DNA of 64,000 bases from Camellia lanceoleosa (Eukaryota > Streptophyta > Magnoliopsida > Ericales > Theaceae). This document shows positions 15,001 to 30,000 of the stretch, piece after piece. Both the position numbers and the translations under genes were made by a program. The notes beneath the pieces were generated by a model. The model saw nothing but the letters and a program-made list of their open reading frames with translations, was not told the DNA's origin and did no database searches. The stretch covers positions 156,988-220,987 of the forward strand of contig JANUSC010000367.1 in NCBI GenBank assembly GCA_025200525.1. The letters run 5' to 3'. Position 1 is the first letter of the stretch. Each line of letters begins with the position of its first letter.

Positions 15001-18000
15001 TACGGATTCTCCTCACAAAGGCGATATGTAAATACGGCGCTTACTTACCATTTCACGATTAGGGTTCAACACTCAACACCTATACGGATTCTCCTCGCAC
15101 AAAGGCGTATATGTAAATACACGCTTACTTACCATTTCTCACGATTAGGTTCAACACTCAACACCTATACGGATTCTCCTCAAGACAAGGCGATATGTAA
15201 ATACGGCGCTACTTACCATTTCTCACGATTAGGGTTCAACACTAACACCTATACGGATTCTCCCGCACAGTGGCGTATATGTAAATACAAGCATTTACCA
15301 TTTCACGATTAGGGTTCAACACTCAACACCTATACGGATTCTCCCGCAAAGGCGTATATGTAAATACGGCGCTATTTACCATTACTCACGATTAGGGTTC
15401 AACACTCAACACCTATACGGATTCTCCTTACAAGTGGCGATATGTAAATACGGCATTTACTTACCATTTCACGATTAGGGTTCAACACTCAACACCTATA
15501 CGGATTCTCGCACAAGGCAGATATGTAAATACGGCGCTTACTTACCATTTCTCACGATTAGGGTTCAACACTCAACACCTATACGGATTCTCCGCAGACA
15601 GTGGCGTATATGTAAATACGGCGCTATTTACCATTTCTCACGATTAGGGTTCAACACTCAACACCTATACGATTCTCCCGCACAAGGCAGATATGTAAAT
15701 ACGGCTTACTTACCATTTCTCACGATTAGGGTTCAAACACTCAACACCTATACGGATTCTCCTCACAAGGCAGATATGTAAATACAAGCTTACTTACCAT
15801 TTCACGATTAGGTTCAACACTCAACACCTATACGGATTCTCCTCACAAAGGGTATATGTAAATACGACGCTTACTTACCATTTCTCACGATTAGGGTTCA
15901 ACACTTGAACACCTATACGGATTCTCCCGCACAAGGGCGATATGTAAATACGGCGCTTACTTACCATTTCTCACGATTAGGTTCAACACTCAACACCTAT
16001 ACGGATTCTCCTACAAGGCGTATATGTAAATACGGCGCATTTACCATTTCTCACGATTAGGGTTCAACACTCAACACCTATACGGATTCTCCGCACAAAG
16101 GCAGATATGTAAATACGGCTTACTTACCATTTCTCACGATTAGGGTTCAACACTCAACCCTATACGGATTTTCCTGCACGATGGCAGAGATGTAAATACA
16201 GCGTTGACGTACCATTTCTCACGCATTACGGTTCGAACACTTCAACACCTATACGGATTCTTTTCCACAGTGGCAGATATGTAAATACGGCATTTACTTA
16301 CGATTTCTCACGCATTACGGTTCGAACACTCGAACACCTATACGGATTCTCCCGCAAAGGGCGTATATGTAAATACAAGCTTTTTACCATTTCACGATTA
16401 CGGTTCAACACTCAACACCTATACGGATTCTCCCAGCATGGCAGATATGTAAATACGGCGCTTATTTACCATTTCACACGCATTACGGTTCAAACACTCG
16501 AACACCTATACGAATTCCCCAACATAGTGGCAGATATGTAAATACGGCGTTTACTTACCATTTCTCACGCAATAGGATTCGAACACTCGAACACCCATAC
16601 GGATTCTCCTGCATAAGGCAGATATGTAAATACGGCGCTTATTTACCATTTCACGATTAGGGTTCAACACTCAACACCTATACGGATTCTCCTACAAGGG
16701 CAGATATGTAAATACGGCGCTTACTTACCATTTCACGATTAGGGTTCAACACTCAACACCTATACGGATTCTCCGCACAAGGCAGATATGTAAATACGAC
16801 GCTTACTTACCATTTCTCACGATTAGGGTTCAACACTGAACACCTATACGGATTCTCCTCCATAGTGGCGTATATGTAAATACGGCGCTTATTTACCATT
16901 TCACGATTAGGGTTCAACACTCAACACCTATACGGATTCTCCCGACAAAGGGCGATATGTAAATACGGCGCTTACTTACCATTTCACGATTACGGTTCAA
17001 CACTCAACACCTATACGGATTCTCCGCACAAGGGTATATGTAAATACGGGCATTACTTACCATTACTCACGATTAGGGTTCAACACTGAACACCTATACG
17101 GATTCTCCTAGATAGTGGCAGATATGTAAATACGGCGCTTATTTACCATTTCACGATTAGGGTTCAACACTCAACACCTATACGGATTCTCCCGCACAAG
17201 GGCAGATATGTAAATACGGCGCTTACTTACCATTTCTCACGATTAGGGTTCAACACCAACACCTATACGGATTCTCCCGCACAAGGCAGATATGTAAATA
17301 CGCGCTTACTTACCATTTCACGCATTAGGGTTCAAACACTCAACACCTATACGGATTCTCCGCACAAGGCAGATATGTAAATACACGGCTTACTTACCAT
17401 TTCTCACGATTAGGGTTCAACACTCAACACCTATACGATTCTCCGCACAAGTATATGTAAATACGGCGCTTACTTACCATTTCTCACGACAGGGTTCAAC
17501 ACTCAACACCTATACGGATTCTCCCGCATAGTGGCGTATATGTAACACAAGGCTTATTACCATTTCTCACGATTAGGGTTCAACACTCGAACACCTATAC
17601 GGATTCTCCGCACAAAGGGCGTATATGTAAATACGGCGCATTTACCATTACTCACGATTAGGGTTCAACACTCAACACCTATACGGATTCTCCAAGAAGG
17701 TGGTATATGTAAATACAAGCTATTTACCATTTCACGATTACGGTTCAACACTCAACACCTATACGGATTCTCCGCACAAGGCAGATATGTAAATACTAAC
17801 ATTTACCATTTCTCACGATTAGGGTTCAACACTCGAACACCTATACGGATTCTCCTCGCATAGTGCGTATATGTAAATACGGCGCTTACTTACCATTTCT
17901 CACGATTAGGGTTCAACACTCAACACCTATACGGATTCTCCCACACAGGCGATATGTAAATACATTTACTTACCATTTCACGATTAGGGTTCAACACTCA

Positions 18001-21000
18001 ACACCTATACGGATTCTCCCGCATAGGCAGATATGTAAATACACGCTTACTTACCATTTCTCACGATTAGGGTTCGAACACTGAACACCTATACGATTCT
18101 CCGCACAAAGGGCGTATATGTAAATACGGCGCATTACTTACCATTTCACGATTACGGTTCAAACACTAACACCTATACGGATTCTCCTGGACAGTGGCAG
18201 ATATGTAAATACGGCGCATTTACCATTACTCACGATTAGGGTTCAACACTCAACACCTATACGGATTCTCCAAGACAAGGGCAGATATGTAAATACGGCA
18301 TTTACTTACCATTTCACGATTAGGGTTCAACACTCAACACCTATACGATTCTCCGACAAGGGCAGATATGTAAATACGGCGCTACTTACCATTTCACGAT
18401 TAGGGTTCAACACTCAACACCTATACGGATTCTCCTCGACAAAGTATATGTAAATACGGCATTTACTTACCATTTCTCACGATTAGGGTTCAAACTTGAA
18501 CACCTATACGGATTCTCCCGCACAAGGCGTATATGTAAATACGGCGCTTACTTACCATTTCACGATTATTAGGTTCAACACTCAACACCTATACGGATTC
18601 TCCTCGCAAGCAAGATATGTAAATACGACGCTTATTTACCATTTCTCACGATTAGGGTTCAACACTCAACACCTATACGGATTCTCCTCCAGACAAGCGT
18701 ATATGTAAATACGGGCATTTCTTACCATTTCTCACGATTAGGGTTCAACACTCAACACCTATACGGATTCTCCCGACATAGTGGCAGATATGTAAATACG
18801 CATTTACTTACCATTTCACGATTAGGTTCAACACTCAACACCTATACGGATTCTCCGCATAGGGCAGATATGTAAATACGGCGCTTACTTACCATTTCTC
18901 ACGATTAGGGTTCAACACTCGAACACCTATACGGATTCTCCCAAGACAGCGTATATGTAAATACGGCGCATTTACTTACCATTTCTCACGATTAGGGTTC
19001 AACACTCAACACCTATACGGATTCTCCCGCAAAGCGTATATGTAAATACGCGCTTACTTACCATTTCTCACGATTAGGGTTCAACACTCAACACCTATAC
19101 GGATTCTCCAAGACAAAGGCGTATATGTAAATACGGGCATTTACTTACCATTTCACGATTAGGGTTCAACACTCAACACCTATACGGATTCTCCGCAGAC
19201 AAAGCAGATATGTAAATACGACGCTTATTTACCATTACTCACGATTAGGGTTCAACACTCAACACCTATACGATTCTCCCGCACAAAGGCGTATATGTAA
19301 ATACGGCGCTTACTTACCATTTCTCACGATTAGGGTTCAACACTCAACACCTATACGGATTCTCCCGCACAAAGGGCGTATATGTAAATACGGCGCTTTT
19401 ACCATTACTCACGATTAGGGTTCAACACTCAACACCTATACGGATTCTCCCGACAAAGGGCAGATATGTAAATACGCGCTACCATTACTCACGATTAGGG
19501 TTCAACACTCAACACCTATACGGATTCTCCCAAGACAGTGGCGATATGTAAATACGGCGCTTTTACCATTTCTCACGATTAGGGTTCAACACTCAACACC
19601 TATACGGATTCTCCCGCAAGTGGCAGATATGTAAATACGGGCTTACTTACCATTTCACGATTAGGGTTCAACACTCAACACCTATATACGGATTCTCCTC
19701 ACATAGTGGCAGATATGTAAATACGGCATTTACTTACCATTTCACGATTAGGGTTCAACACTCGAACACCTATACGGATTCTCCCGCACAAAGGCAGATA
19801 TGTAAATACGGCGCTATTTACCATTTCTCACGATTAGGGTTCAAACTCGAACACCTATACGGATTCTCCTCGCATAAGGCAGATATGTAAATACGGCACT
19901 TTACCATTTCTCACGATTAGGTTCAACACTCAACACCTATACGGATTCTCCAAGACAAGGCAGATATGTAAATACGGGCGCTATTTACCATTTCACGATT
20001 AGGGTTCAAAACTCAACACCTATACGGATTCTCCGCATAAGGGCAGATATGTAAATACAAGCTATTTACCATTTCACGATTAGGGTTCAACACTCGAACA
20101 CCTATACGGATTCTCCGCAAAGTGGCAGATATGTAAATACGGCGCATTTACCATTTCTCACGATTAGGGTTCAAACTCAACACCTATACGGATTCTCCTA
20201 CAAGGGCAGATATGTAAATACGGGGCATTTACCATTTCACGACACGGTTCAACACTCAACACCTATACGGATTCTCCTCAAGATAGGCGTATATGTAAAT
20301 ACGGTTACATTTACCATTTCTCACGATTACGGTTCAACACCGAACACCTATACGGATTCTCCTCAAGACAAGGCAGATATGTAAATACGGCGCATTTACC
20401 ATTTCACGATTAGGGTTCAACACTCAACACCTATACGGATTCTCCTCGCAAAGGGCGTATATGTAAATACGGCTTATTTACCATTTCTCACGATTAGGGT
20501 TCAACACTGAACACCTATACGGATTCTCCCGCAAGTGGCGTATATGTAAATACACGCTATTTACCATTTCACGATTAGGGTTCAACACTCAACACCTATA
20601 CGGATTCTCCCGCATAAGGGCGTATATGTAAATACGGCATTTACTTACCATTTCTCACGATTAGGGTTCGAACACTCAACACCTATACGGATTCTCCGCA
20701 AAGGGCAGATATGTAAATACGGCTTACTTACCATTTCACGATTAGGGTTCAACACTCAACACCTATACGGATTCTCCGCATACAAGGCGTATATGTAAAT
20801 ACGGCGCTTACTTACCATTTCTCACGATTAGGGTTCAACACTCAACACCTATACGGATTCTCCTACATCGCAGATATGTAAATACGGCGCTTACTTACCA
20901 TTTCTCACGATTAGGGTTCAACACTCAACACCTATACGATTCTCCCGCACAAAGGGCAGATATGTAAATACGCTTATTTACCATTTCACGATTAGGGTTC

Positions 21001-24000
21001 AACACTCAACACCTATACGGATTCTCCGCACAAGTAGATATGTAAATACGGCGCTTTTACCATTTCTCACGATTAGGGTTCAACACTCAACACTTATACG
21101 GATTCTCATGCTCAAGGGCAGATATGTAAATACGGCGCTTACTTACCATTTCACGATTACGGTTCAACACTCGAACACCTATACGGATTCTCCGCACAAG
21201 TAGATATGTAAATACGCTTATTTACCATTTCTCACGATTAGGGTTCAACACTCGAACACCTATACGGATTCTCCTCACAAGGGCGTATATGTAAATACGC
21301 TTACTTACCATTTCACGATTAGGGTTCAACACTCAACACCTATACGGATTCTCCCGCACAAAGGGCAGATATGTAAATACTGCGCATTTACCATTTCTCA
21401 CGATTAGGTTCAACACTCAACACCTATACGGATTCTCCCGCATAGTGGCAGATATGTAAATACGGCGCTTATTTACCATTTCACGATTAGGGTTCAACAC
21501 TCAACACCTATACGATTCTCCCGCACAGCAAGATATGTAAATACTACGCTTACTTACCATTTCACGATTAGGGTTCGAACACTCAACACCTATACGGATT
21601 CTCCCAGACAAGGCAGATATGTAAATACGGCGCTACTTACCATTTCACGATTAGGGTTCAACACTCAACACCTATACGGATTCTCCCGACAAAGGCAGTA
21701 TATGTAAATACGGCGCTTACTTACCATTTCTCACGATTAGGGTTCAACACTCAACACCTATACGGATTCTCCCGCACAAAGGGCGTATATGTAAATACGG
21801 CGCTTATTTACCATTTCTCACGATTAGGGTTCAACACTCAACACCTATACGGATTCTCCCGCATAGAAGGCAGATATGTAAATACGGCGCTTACTTACCA
21901 TTTCTCACGATTAGGGTTCAACACTCAACACCTATACGGATTCTCCTCGACAAAGGGCAGATATGTAAATACAAGCTTTACTTACCATTTTCACGATTAG
22001 GGTTCAACACTCAACACCTATACGGATTCTCCCACAAAGGCGTATATGTAAATACGGCGCTTACTTACCATTTCTCACGATTAGGTTCAACACTCAACAC
22101 CTATACGGATTCTCCTCGCACAGGCAGATATGTAAATACAAGCATTACTTACCATTTCTCACGATTAGGGTTCAACACTCAACACCTATAATGATTCTCC
22201 CGCAAGACAAGGGCGATATGTAAATACAAGCTTTCTTACCATTTCACGATTAGGGTTCAACACTCAACACCTATACGGATTCTCCTCGACAAGTGCAGAT
22301 ATGTAAATACACGGCTTACTTACCATTTCTCACGATTAGGGTTCAACACTCAACACCTATACGGATTCTCCGCATAAAGGCGTATATGTAAATACAAAGC
22401 ATTTACCATTTCACGATTAGGGTTCAACACTGAACACCTATACGGATTCTCCTACAAAGGCAGATATGTAAATACGGCATTTACTTACCATTTCACGATT
22501 AGGGTTCAACACTCGAACACCTATACGGATTCTCCCGCAAAGGGCAGATATGTAAATACAACGCTTTATTTACCATTTCACGATTAGGTTCAACACTCAA
22601 CACCTATACGGATTCTCCTCGCACAAGGCGTATATGTAAATACGGCGCTTACTTACCATTTCTCACGATTAGGGTTCAACACTCAACACCTATACGGATT
22701 CTCCAAGACAGTGGCAGATATGTAAATACAAGCTTACTTACCATTTCTCACGATAGGGTTCAACACTCAACACCTATACGGATTCTCCACAAAGGGCGTA
22801 TATGTAAATACGCATTTACCATTTCACGATTAGGGTTCAACACTCGAACACCTATACGGATTCTCCCGCATGCGGCAGATATGTAAATACACCGCTTTTA
22901 CCATTTCTCACGATTAGGGTTCAACACTAACACCTATACGGATTCTCCCGCACAAGGGCAGATATGTAAATACGGCGCTTTTACCATTTCTCACGATTAG
23001 GGTTCAAAACTCAACACCTATACGGATTCTCCCAAGACAAAGGGCGTATATGTAAATACAAGCTTATTTACCATTTCTCACGATTAGGGTTCAACACTCA
23101 ACACCTATACGGATTCTCCGCACAAGTGGCAGATATGTAAATACGGCGCTTATTTACCATTTCTCACGATTAGGGTTCAACACTCAACACCTATACGGAT
23201 TCTCCGCAAGGCAAGCGATATGTAAATACGGCGCTTACTTACCATTTCTCACGATTACGGTTCAACACTCAACACCTATACGGATTCTCCCGACAAGGGC
23301 AGATATGTAAATACACGCTACTTACCATTTCTCACGATTAGGGTTCAACACTCAACACCTATACGGATTCTCCTCGACAAAGGGCGTATATGTAAATACG
23401 GCGCTTACTTACCATTTTCACGATTAGGGTTCAACACTCGAACACCTATACGGATTCTCCTCGACAAAGCAGATATGTAAATACAACGCTTACTTACCAT
23501 TTCACGATTACGGTTCAACACTCGAACACCTATACGGATTCTCCGCACAAAGGCAGATATGTAAATACGGCGCTTACTTACCATTTCTCACGATTAGGGT
23601 TCAACACTCAACACCTATACGGATTCTCCCGCAGACAAGGCAGATATGTAAATACGGGCTTATTTACCATTTCACGATTAGGGTTCAACACTAACACCTA
23701 TACGGATTCTCCTCGCACAAGGGCGTATATGTAAATACGGCGCCATTTACCATTTCTCACGATTAGGGTTCGAACACTCAACACCTATACGATTCTCCTC
23801 AAGGCAGATATGTAAATACGGCGCTTACTTACCATTTCTCACGATTAGGGTTCAACACTGAACACCTATACGGATTCTCCTCACAAGGGCAGATATGTAA
23901 ATACGCGCATTTACCATTTCTCACGATTAGGTTCAACACTCAACACCTATACGGATTCTCCCGCAAGACAAAGGCAGATATGTAAATACGGCATTTACTT

Positions 24001-27000
24001 ACCATTTCACGATTAGGTTCAACACTCAACACCTATATACGGATTCTCCCGCAAGCAGATATGTAAATACGGCATTTACCATTTCACGATTAGGGTTCAA
24101 CACTCGAACACCTATAACGGATTCTCCTACACAAGGGCAGATATGTAAATACAATGCTTACTTACCATTTCACGATTAGGGTTCAACACTCGAACACCTA
24201 TACGGATTCTCCCACAAAGGCAGATATGTAAATACGGCGCTTACTTACCATTACTCACGATTAGGGTTCAACACTCGAACACCTATACGGATTCTCCCGC
24301 ACAAAGGCAGATATGTAAATACGGCGCTTATTTACCATTTCACGATTAGGGTTCAACACTCAACACCTATACGGATTCTCCCGCAAGGCAGATATGTAAA
24401 TACGGCGCTTACTTACCATTTCTCACGATTAGGGTTCGAACACTAACACCTATACGGATTCTCCCAAAGGGCAGATATGTAAATACGATTTACTTACCAT
24501 TTCTCACGATTAGGGTTCAACACTCAACACCTATACGGATTCTCCCAAGACAAGTAGATATGTAAATACGGCGCTTATTACCATTTCTCACGATTAGGGT
24601 TCAACACTCAACACCTATACGGATTCTCCGACAAGCAAGTAGATATGTAAATACGGCGCTTACTTACCATTTCACGATTAGGGTTCAACACTCAACACCT
24701 ATACGGATTCTCCCAGACAAAGGCGATATGTAAATACGCGCTTACTTACCATTTCACGATTAGGGTTCGAACACTCAACACCTATACGGATTCTCCTCGC
24801 ACAAAGGCAGATATGTAAATACTACGCATTTACCATTTCTCACGATTAGGTTCAACACTCAACACCTATACGGATTCTCCCGCATGATAGTGGTATATGT
24901 AAATACGCTTACTTACCATTTCACGATTAGGTTCGAACACTCAACACCTATACGGATTCTCCGCACAAGGCGTATATGTAAATACTTGCTTACTTACCAT
25001 TTCTCACGATTAGGGTTCAACACTCAACACCTATACGGATTCTCCGCAGAGGCGTATATGTAAATACGACGCTTACTTACCATTTCTCACGATTAGGGTT
25101 CAACACTCAACACCTATACGGATTCTCTCAAGACAAAGGCGTATATGTAAATACTTACTTACCATTTCACGATTAGGTTCAACACTCAACACCTATACGG
25201 ATTCTCCGCAAGGCAGATATGTAAATACGGCGCATTTACCATTACTCACGATTAGGGTTCAAACACTCAACACCTATACGGATTCTCCGCAAGACAAGGG
25301 TATATGTAAATACAAGCTATTTACCATTTCTCACGATTAGGGTTCGAACACTCAACACCTATACGGATTCTCCGCACAAAGGCAGATATGTAAATACGGC
25401 GCTTACTTACCATTTCTCACGATTAGGGTTCAACACTCAACACCTATACGGATTCTCCTCGACAAGGCAGATATGTAAATACGGGCCATTTACCATTTCT
25501 CACGATTAGGGTTCAACACTCAACACCTATACGGATTCTCCCGACAAAGGCGATATGTAAATACGGCTACTTACCATTACTCACGATTAGGGTTCAACAC
25601 TCAACACCTATACGGATTCTCCCACAAGAGGCAGATATGTAAATACGGCATTTACCATTTCTCACGATTAGGGTTCAACACTCAACACCTATACGGATTC
25701 TCCCGACAAGGCAGATATGTAAATACAAGCTTTTACCATTTCACGATTACGGTTCAACACTCAACACCTATACGGATTCTCCAAGACAGTGGCGTATATG
25801 TAAATACGGCGCTTACTTACCATTTCTCACGATTAGGGTTCAACACTCAACACCTATACGGATTCTCCCGCACAACAAGGGCAGATATGTAAATACAACG
25901 CTTACTTACCATTTCACGATTAGGGTTCAACACTCAACACCTATACGGATTCTCCTCGACAAAGGGCAGATATGTAAATACGGCGCTTACTTACCATTTC
26001 TCACGATTAGGGTTCAACACTCAACACCTATACGGATTCTCCCCATACAAGCGTATATGTAAATACGGCGCTATTTACCATTTCTCACGATTAGGGTTCA
26101 ACACTCAACACCTATACGGATTCTCCCACACAAGGGCAGATATGTAAATACGGCGCTACATTTACCATTACTCACGATTAGGTTCAACACTCAACACCTA
26201 TATGGATTCTCCTCAAGACAAGGGCGATATGTAAATACAATGCTTTACCATTTCACGATTACGGTTCAACACTCAACACCTATACGGATTCTCCCGCATA
26301 AGGCGTATATGTAAATACGGCGCATTTACCATTACTCACGATTAGGGTTCAACACTCAACACCTATACGGATTCTCCTCAAGATAAAGGCGATATGTAAA
26401 TACAACGCTACTTACCATTTCTCACGATTAGGGTTCAACACTCGAACACCTATACGGATTCTCCTCGACAAGCAGTATATGTAAATACAACGCCATTTAC
26501 CATTTCTCACGATTAGGTTCAACACTCAACACCTATACGGATTCTCCCGCGACAAAGGCAGATATGTAAATACGGCGCATTTACCATTTTCACGATTAGG
26601 GTTCAAAACTCAACACCTATACGGATTCTCCTCACAAAGGGCAGATATGTAAATACAAGCATTTACCATTTCTCACGATTAGGGTTCAACACTCAACACC
26701 TATACGGATTCTCCCAAGACAAGGGCGATATGTAAATACGGCGCTTGTTTACCATTACTCACGCATTAGGGTTCAAAACTGAACACCTATACGATTCTCC
26801 CGCAAAGTGGCATATGTAAATACAAGCTTTACCATTTCACGACACGGTTCAACACTGAACACCTATACGGATTCTCCGCACAAAGGCGATATGTAAATAC
26901 AAGCATTTACCATTTCTCACGATTAGGGTTCGAACACTAACACCTATACGGATTCTCCTCAAGACAAGGCAGATATGTAAATACGACGCTTATTTACCAT

Positions 27001-30000
27001 TACTCACGATTAGGTTCTCAACACTGAACACCTATACGGATTCTCCCGCACAAAGGGCAGATATGTAAATACCGCTTACTTACCATTTCACGATTACGGT
27101 TCAACACTCGAACACCTATACGGATTCTCCTCAAGGCAGATATGTAAATACGGCGCTTACTTACCATTTCTCACGATTAGGGTTCAACACTTCAACACCT
27201 ATACGGATTCTCCTCGCACAAGGCGATATGTAAATACGGCGCTTACTTACCATTTTCACGATTAGGGTTCAACACTCAACACCTATACGGATTCTCTCGC
27301 ACAAGGGCGTATATGTAATACTACGCTTACTTACCATTACTCACGATTAGGGTTCAACACTCAACACCTATACGGATTCTCCCGCATAGTGGGCATATGT
27401 AAATACGGCGCTTATTTACCATTTCTCACGATTAGGGTTCAACACTCGAACACCTATACGGATTCTCCGCACACAAGCGTATATGTAAATACGGCGCTTA
27501 CTTACCATTTCTCACGATTAGGGTTCGAACACTCAACACCTATAATGGATTCTCCCAACAAGGGCAGATATGTAAATACGGCATTTACTTACCATTTCTC
27601 ACGATTAGGGTTCAACACTAACACCTATACGGATTCTCCTGCCGACAGTGGCGATATGTAAATACGCTTACTTACCATTTCACGATTAGGGTTCGAACAC
27701 TCGAACATCTATACGGATTCTCCTGCACAATGGCAGATATGTAAATACGGCGTTTACTTACCATTTCTCACGATTAGGGTTCGAACACTCGAACACCGAT
27801 ACGGATTCTCCTACACAGTGGCAGATATGTAAATACGGCGTTTACAAACCATTTCTCACGCATTAGGGTTCGAACACTCGAACCCCGATACGGATTCTCC
27901 TGCACAGTGGCAGATATTTAAATACACGCTACATTTACCATTACTCACGATTATGGTTCAAAACTCGAACACCTATACGGATTCTCCCGCAAAGGCGTAT
28001 ATGTAAATACAAAGCTTACTTACCATTTCTCACGATTACGGTTCAACACTCAACACCTATACGATTCTCCAAGACAAGGCAGATATGTAAATACGGCGCT
28101 TACTTACCATTACTCACGATTAGGGTTCAAAACTCAACACCTATACGGATTCTCCCGCACAAAGGGCAGATATGTAAATACGGCGCATTTACCATTTCAC
28201 GACATTAGGTTCAACACTCAACACCTATACGGATTCTCCTGACAAAGGCAGATATGTAAATACGGCGCTATTTACCATTACTCACGATTAGGGTTCAACA
28301 CTGAACACCTATACGGATTCTCCGCATACAAGGCGATATGTAAATACAAGCTTACTTACCATTTCTCACGATTAGGGTTCAACACTCAACACCTATACGG
28401 ATTCTCCCGCACAAAGGGCGTATATGTAAATACGGCGCTTTTACCATTTCACGATTAGGGTTCAACACTGAACACCTATACGGATTCTCCAAGACAAGGC
28501 AGATATGTAAATACGACGCTATTTACCATTACTCACGATTAGGTTCAACACTCAACACCTATACGGATTCTCCCGCACAAAGGCAGATATGTAAATACGG
28601 CGCTTACTTACCATTTCTCACGATTAGGGTTCAACACTCAACACCTATACGGATTCTCCTCAGACAAGGGCGATATGTAAATACGGCGCTTTTACCATTA
28701 CTCACGATTAGGGTTCAACACTCAACACCTATACGGATTCTCCGCACAAGATATGTAAATACGGGCTATTTACCATTTCACGATTACGGTTCGAACACTC
28801 AACACCTATACGGATTCTCCTAGACAAAGGGCGATATGTAAATACGGCGCTTACTTACCATTTCACGATTAGGGTTCAACACTCAACACCTATACGGATT
28901 CTCCTGCATGGCAGATATGTAAATACGGCTTACCTACCATTTCTCACGATTACGGTTCAACACTCAACACCTATACGGATTCTCCCAAGACAAAGGCAGT
29001 ATATGTAAATACAAGCTTACTTACCATTACTCACGATTACGGTTCAAAACTCAACACCTATACGGATTCTCGCACAAAGGGCGTATATGTAAATACCGCT
29101 TACTTACCATTTTCACGATTATGGTTCAACACTAACACCTATACGGATTCTCCCGCACAAAGGCAGATATGTAAATACACGGCTACTTACCATTACTCAC
29201 GATTAGGGTTCAAAACTCAACACCTATACGATTCTCCGCAAAGGGCAGATATGTAAATACGGCGCTTTTACCATTTCACGATACGGTTCAACACTCAACA
29301 CCTATACGGATTCTCCTCAAGAAGGCAGATATGTAAATACGGCGCTTACTTACCATTAATCACGATTACGGTTCAAAACTAAACACCTATACGGATTCTC
29401 CGCAAAGGGCGTATATGTAAATACGGCGCATTTACCATTTCACGATTAGGTTCAACACTCAACACCTATACGGATTCTCCCGACAAGTGGCAGATATGTA
29501 AATACGGTTTACTTACCATTACTCACGATTAGGGTTCAAAACTCAACACCTATACGGATTCTCCTCGCACAAAGGCAGATATGTAAATACGGCGCTACTT
29601 ACCATTTCTCACGATTACGGTTCAACACTCAACACCTATACGGATTCTCCTCACAAAGGGCAGATATGTAAATACGGGCGCTTACTTACCATTACTCACG
29701 ATTAGGTTCAAAACTTGAACACCTATACGGATTCTCCCGCACAAGCGTATATGTAAATACTAAGCATTTACCATTTCACGACATTACGTTCGAACACTCA
29801 ACACCTATACGGATTCTCCCGACAAAGGCAGATATGTAAATACGCGCATTTACCATTACTCACGATTAGGGTTCAAAACTTGAACACCTAAACGGATTCT
29901 CCTGCACAGTGGCAGATATGTAAATACGGCGTTTACTTACCATTTCTCACGCATTAGGGTTCGAAAACTCGAACACCTATACGGATTCTCCTACACAGTG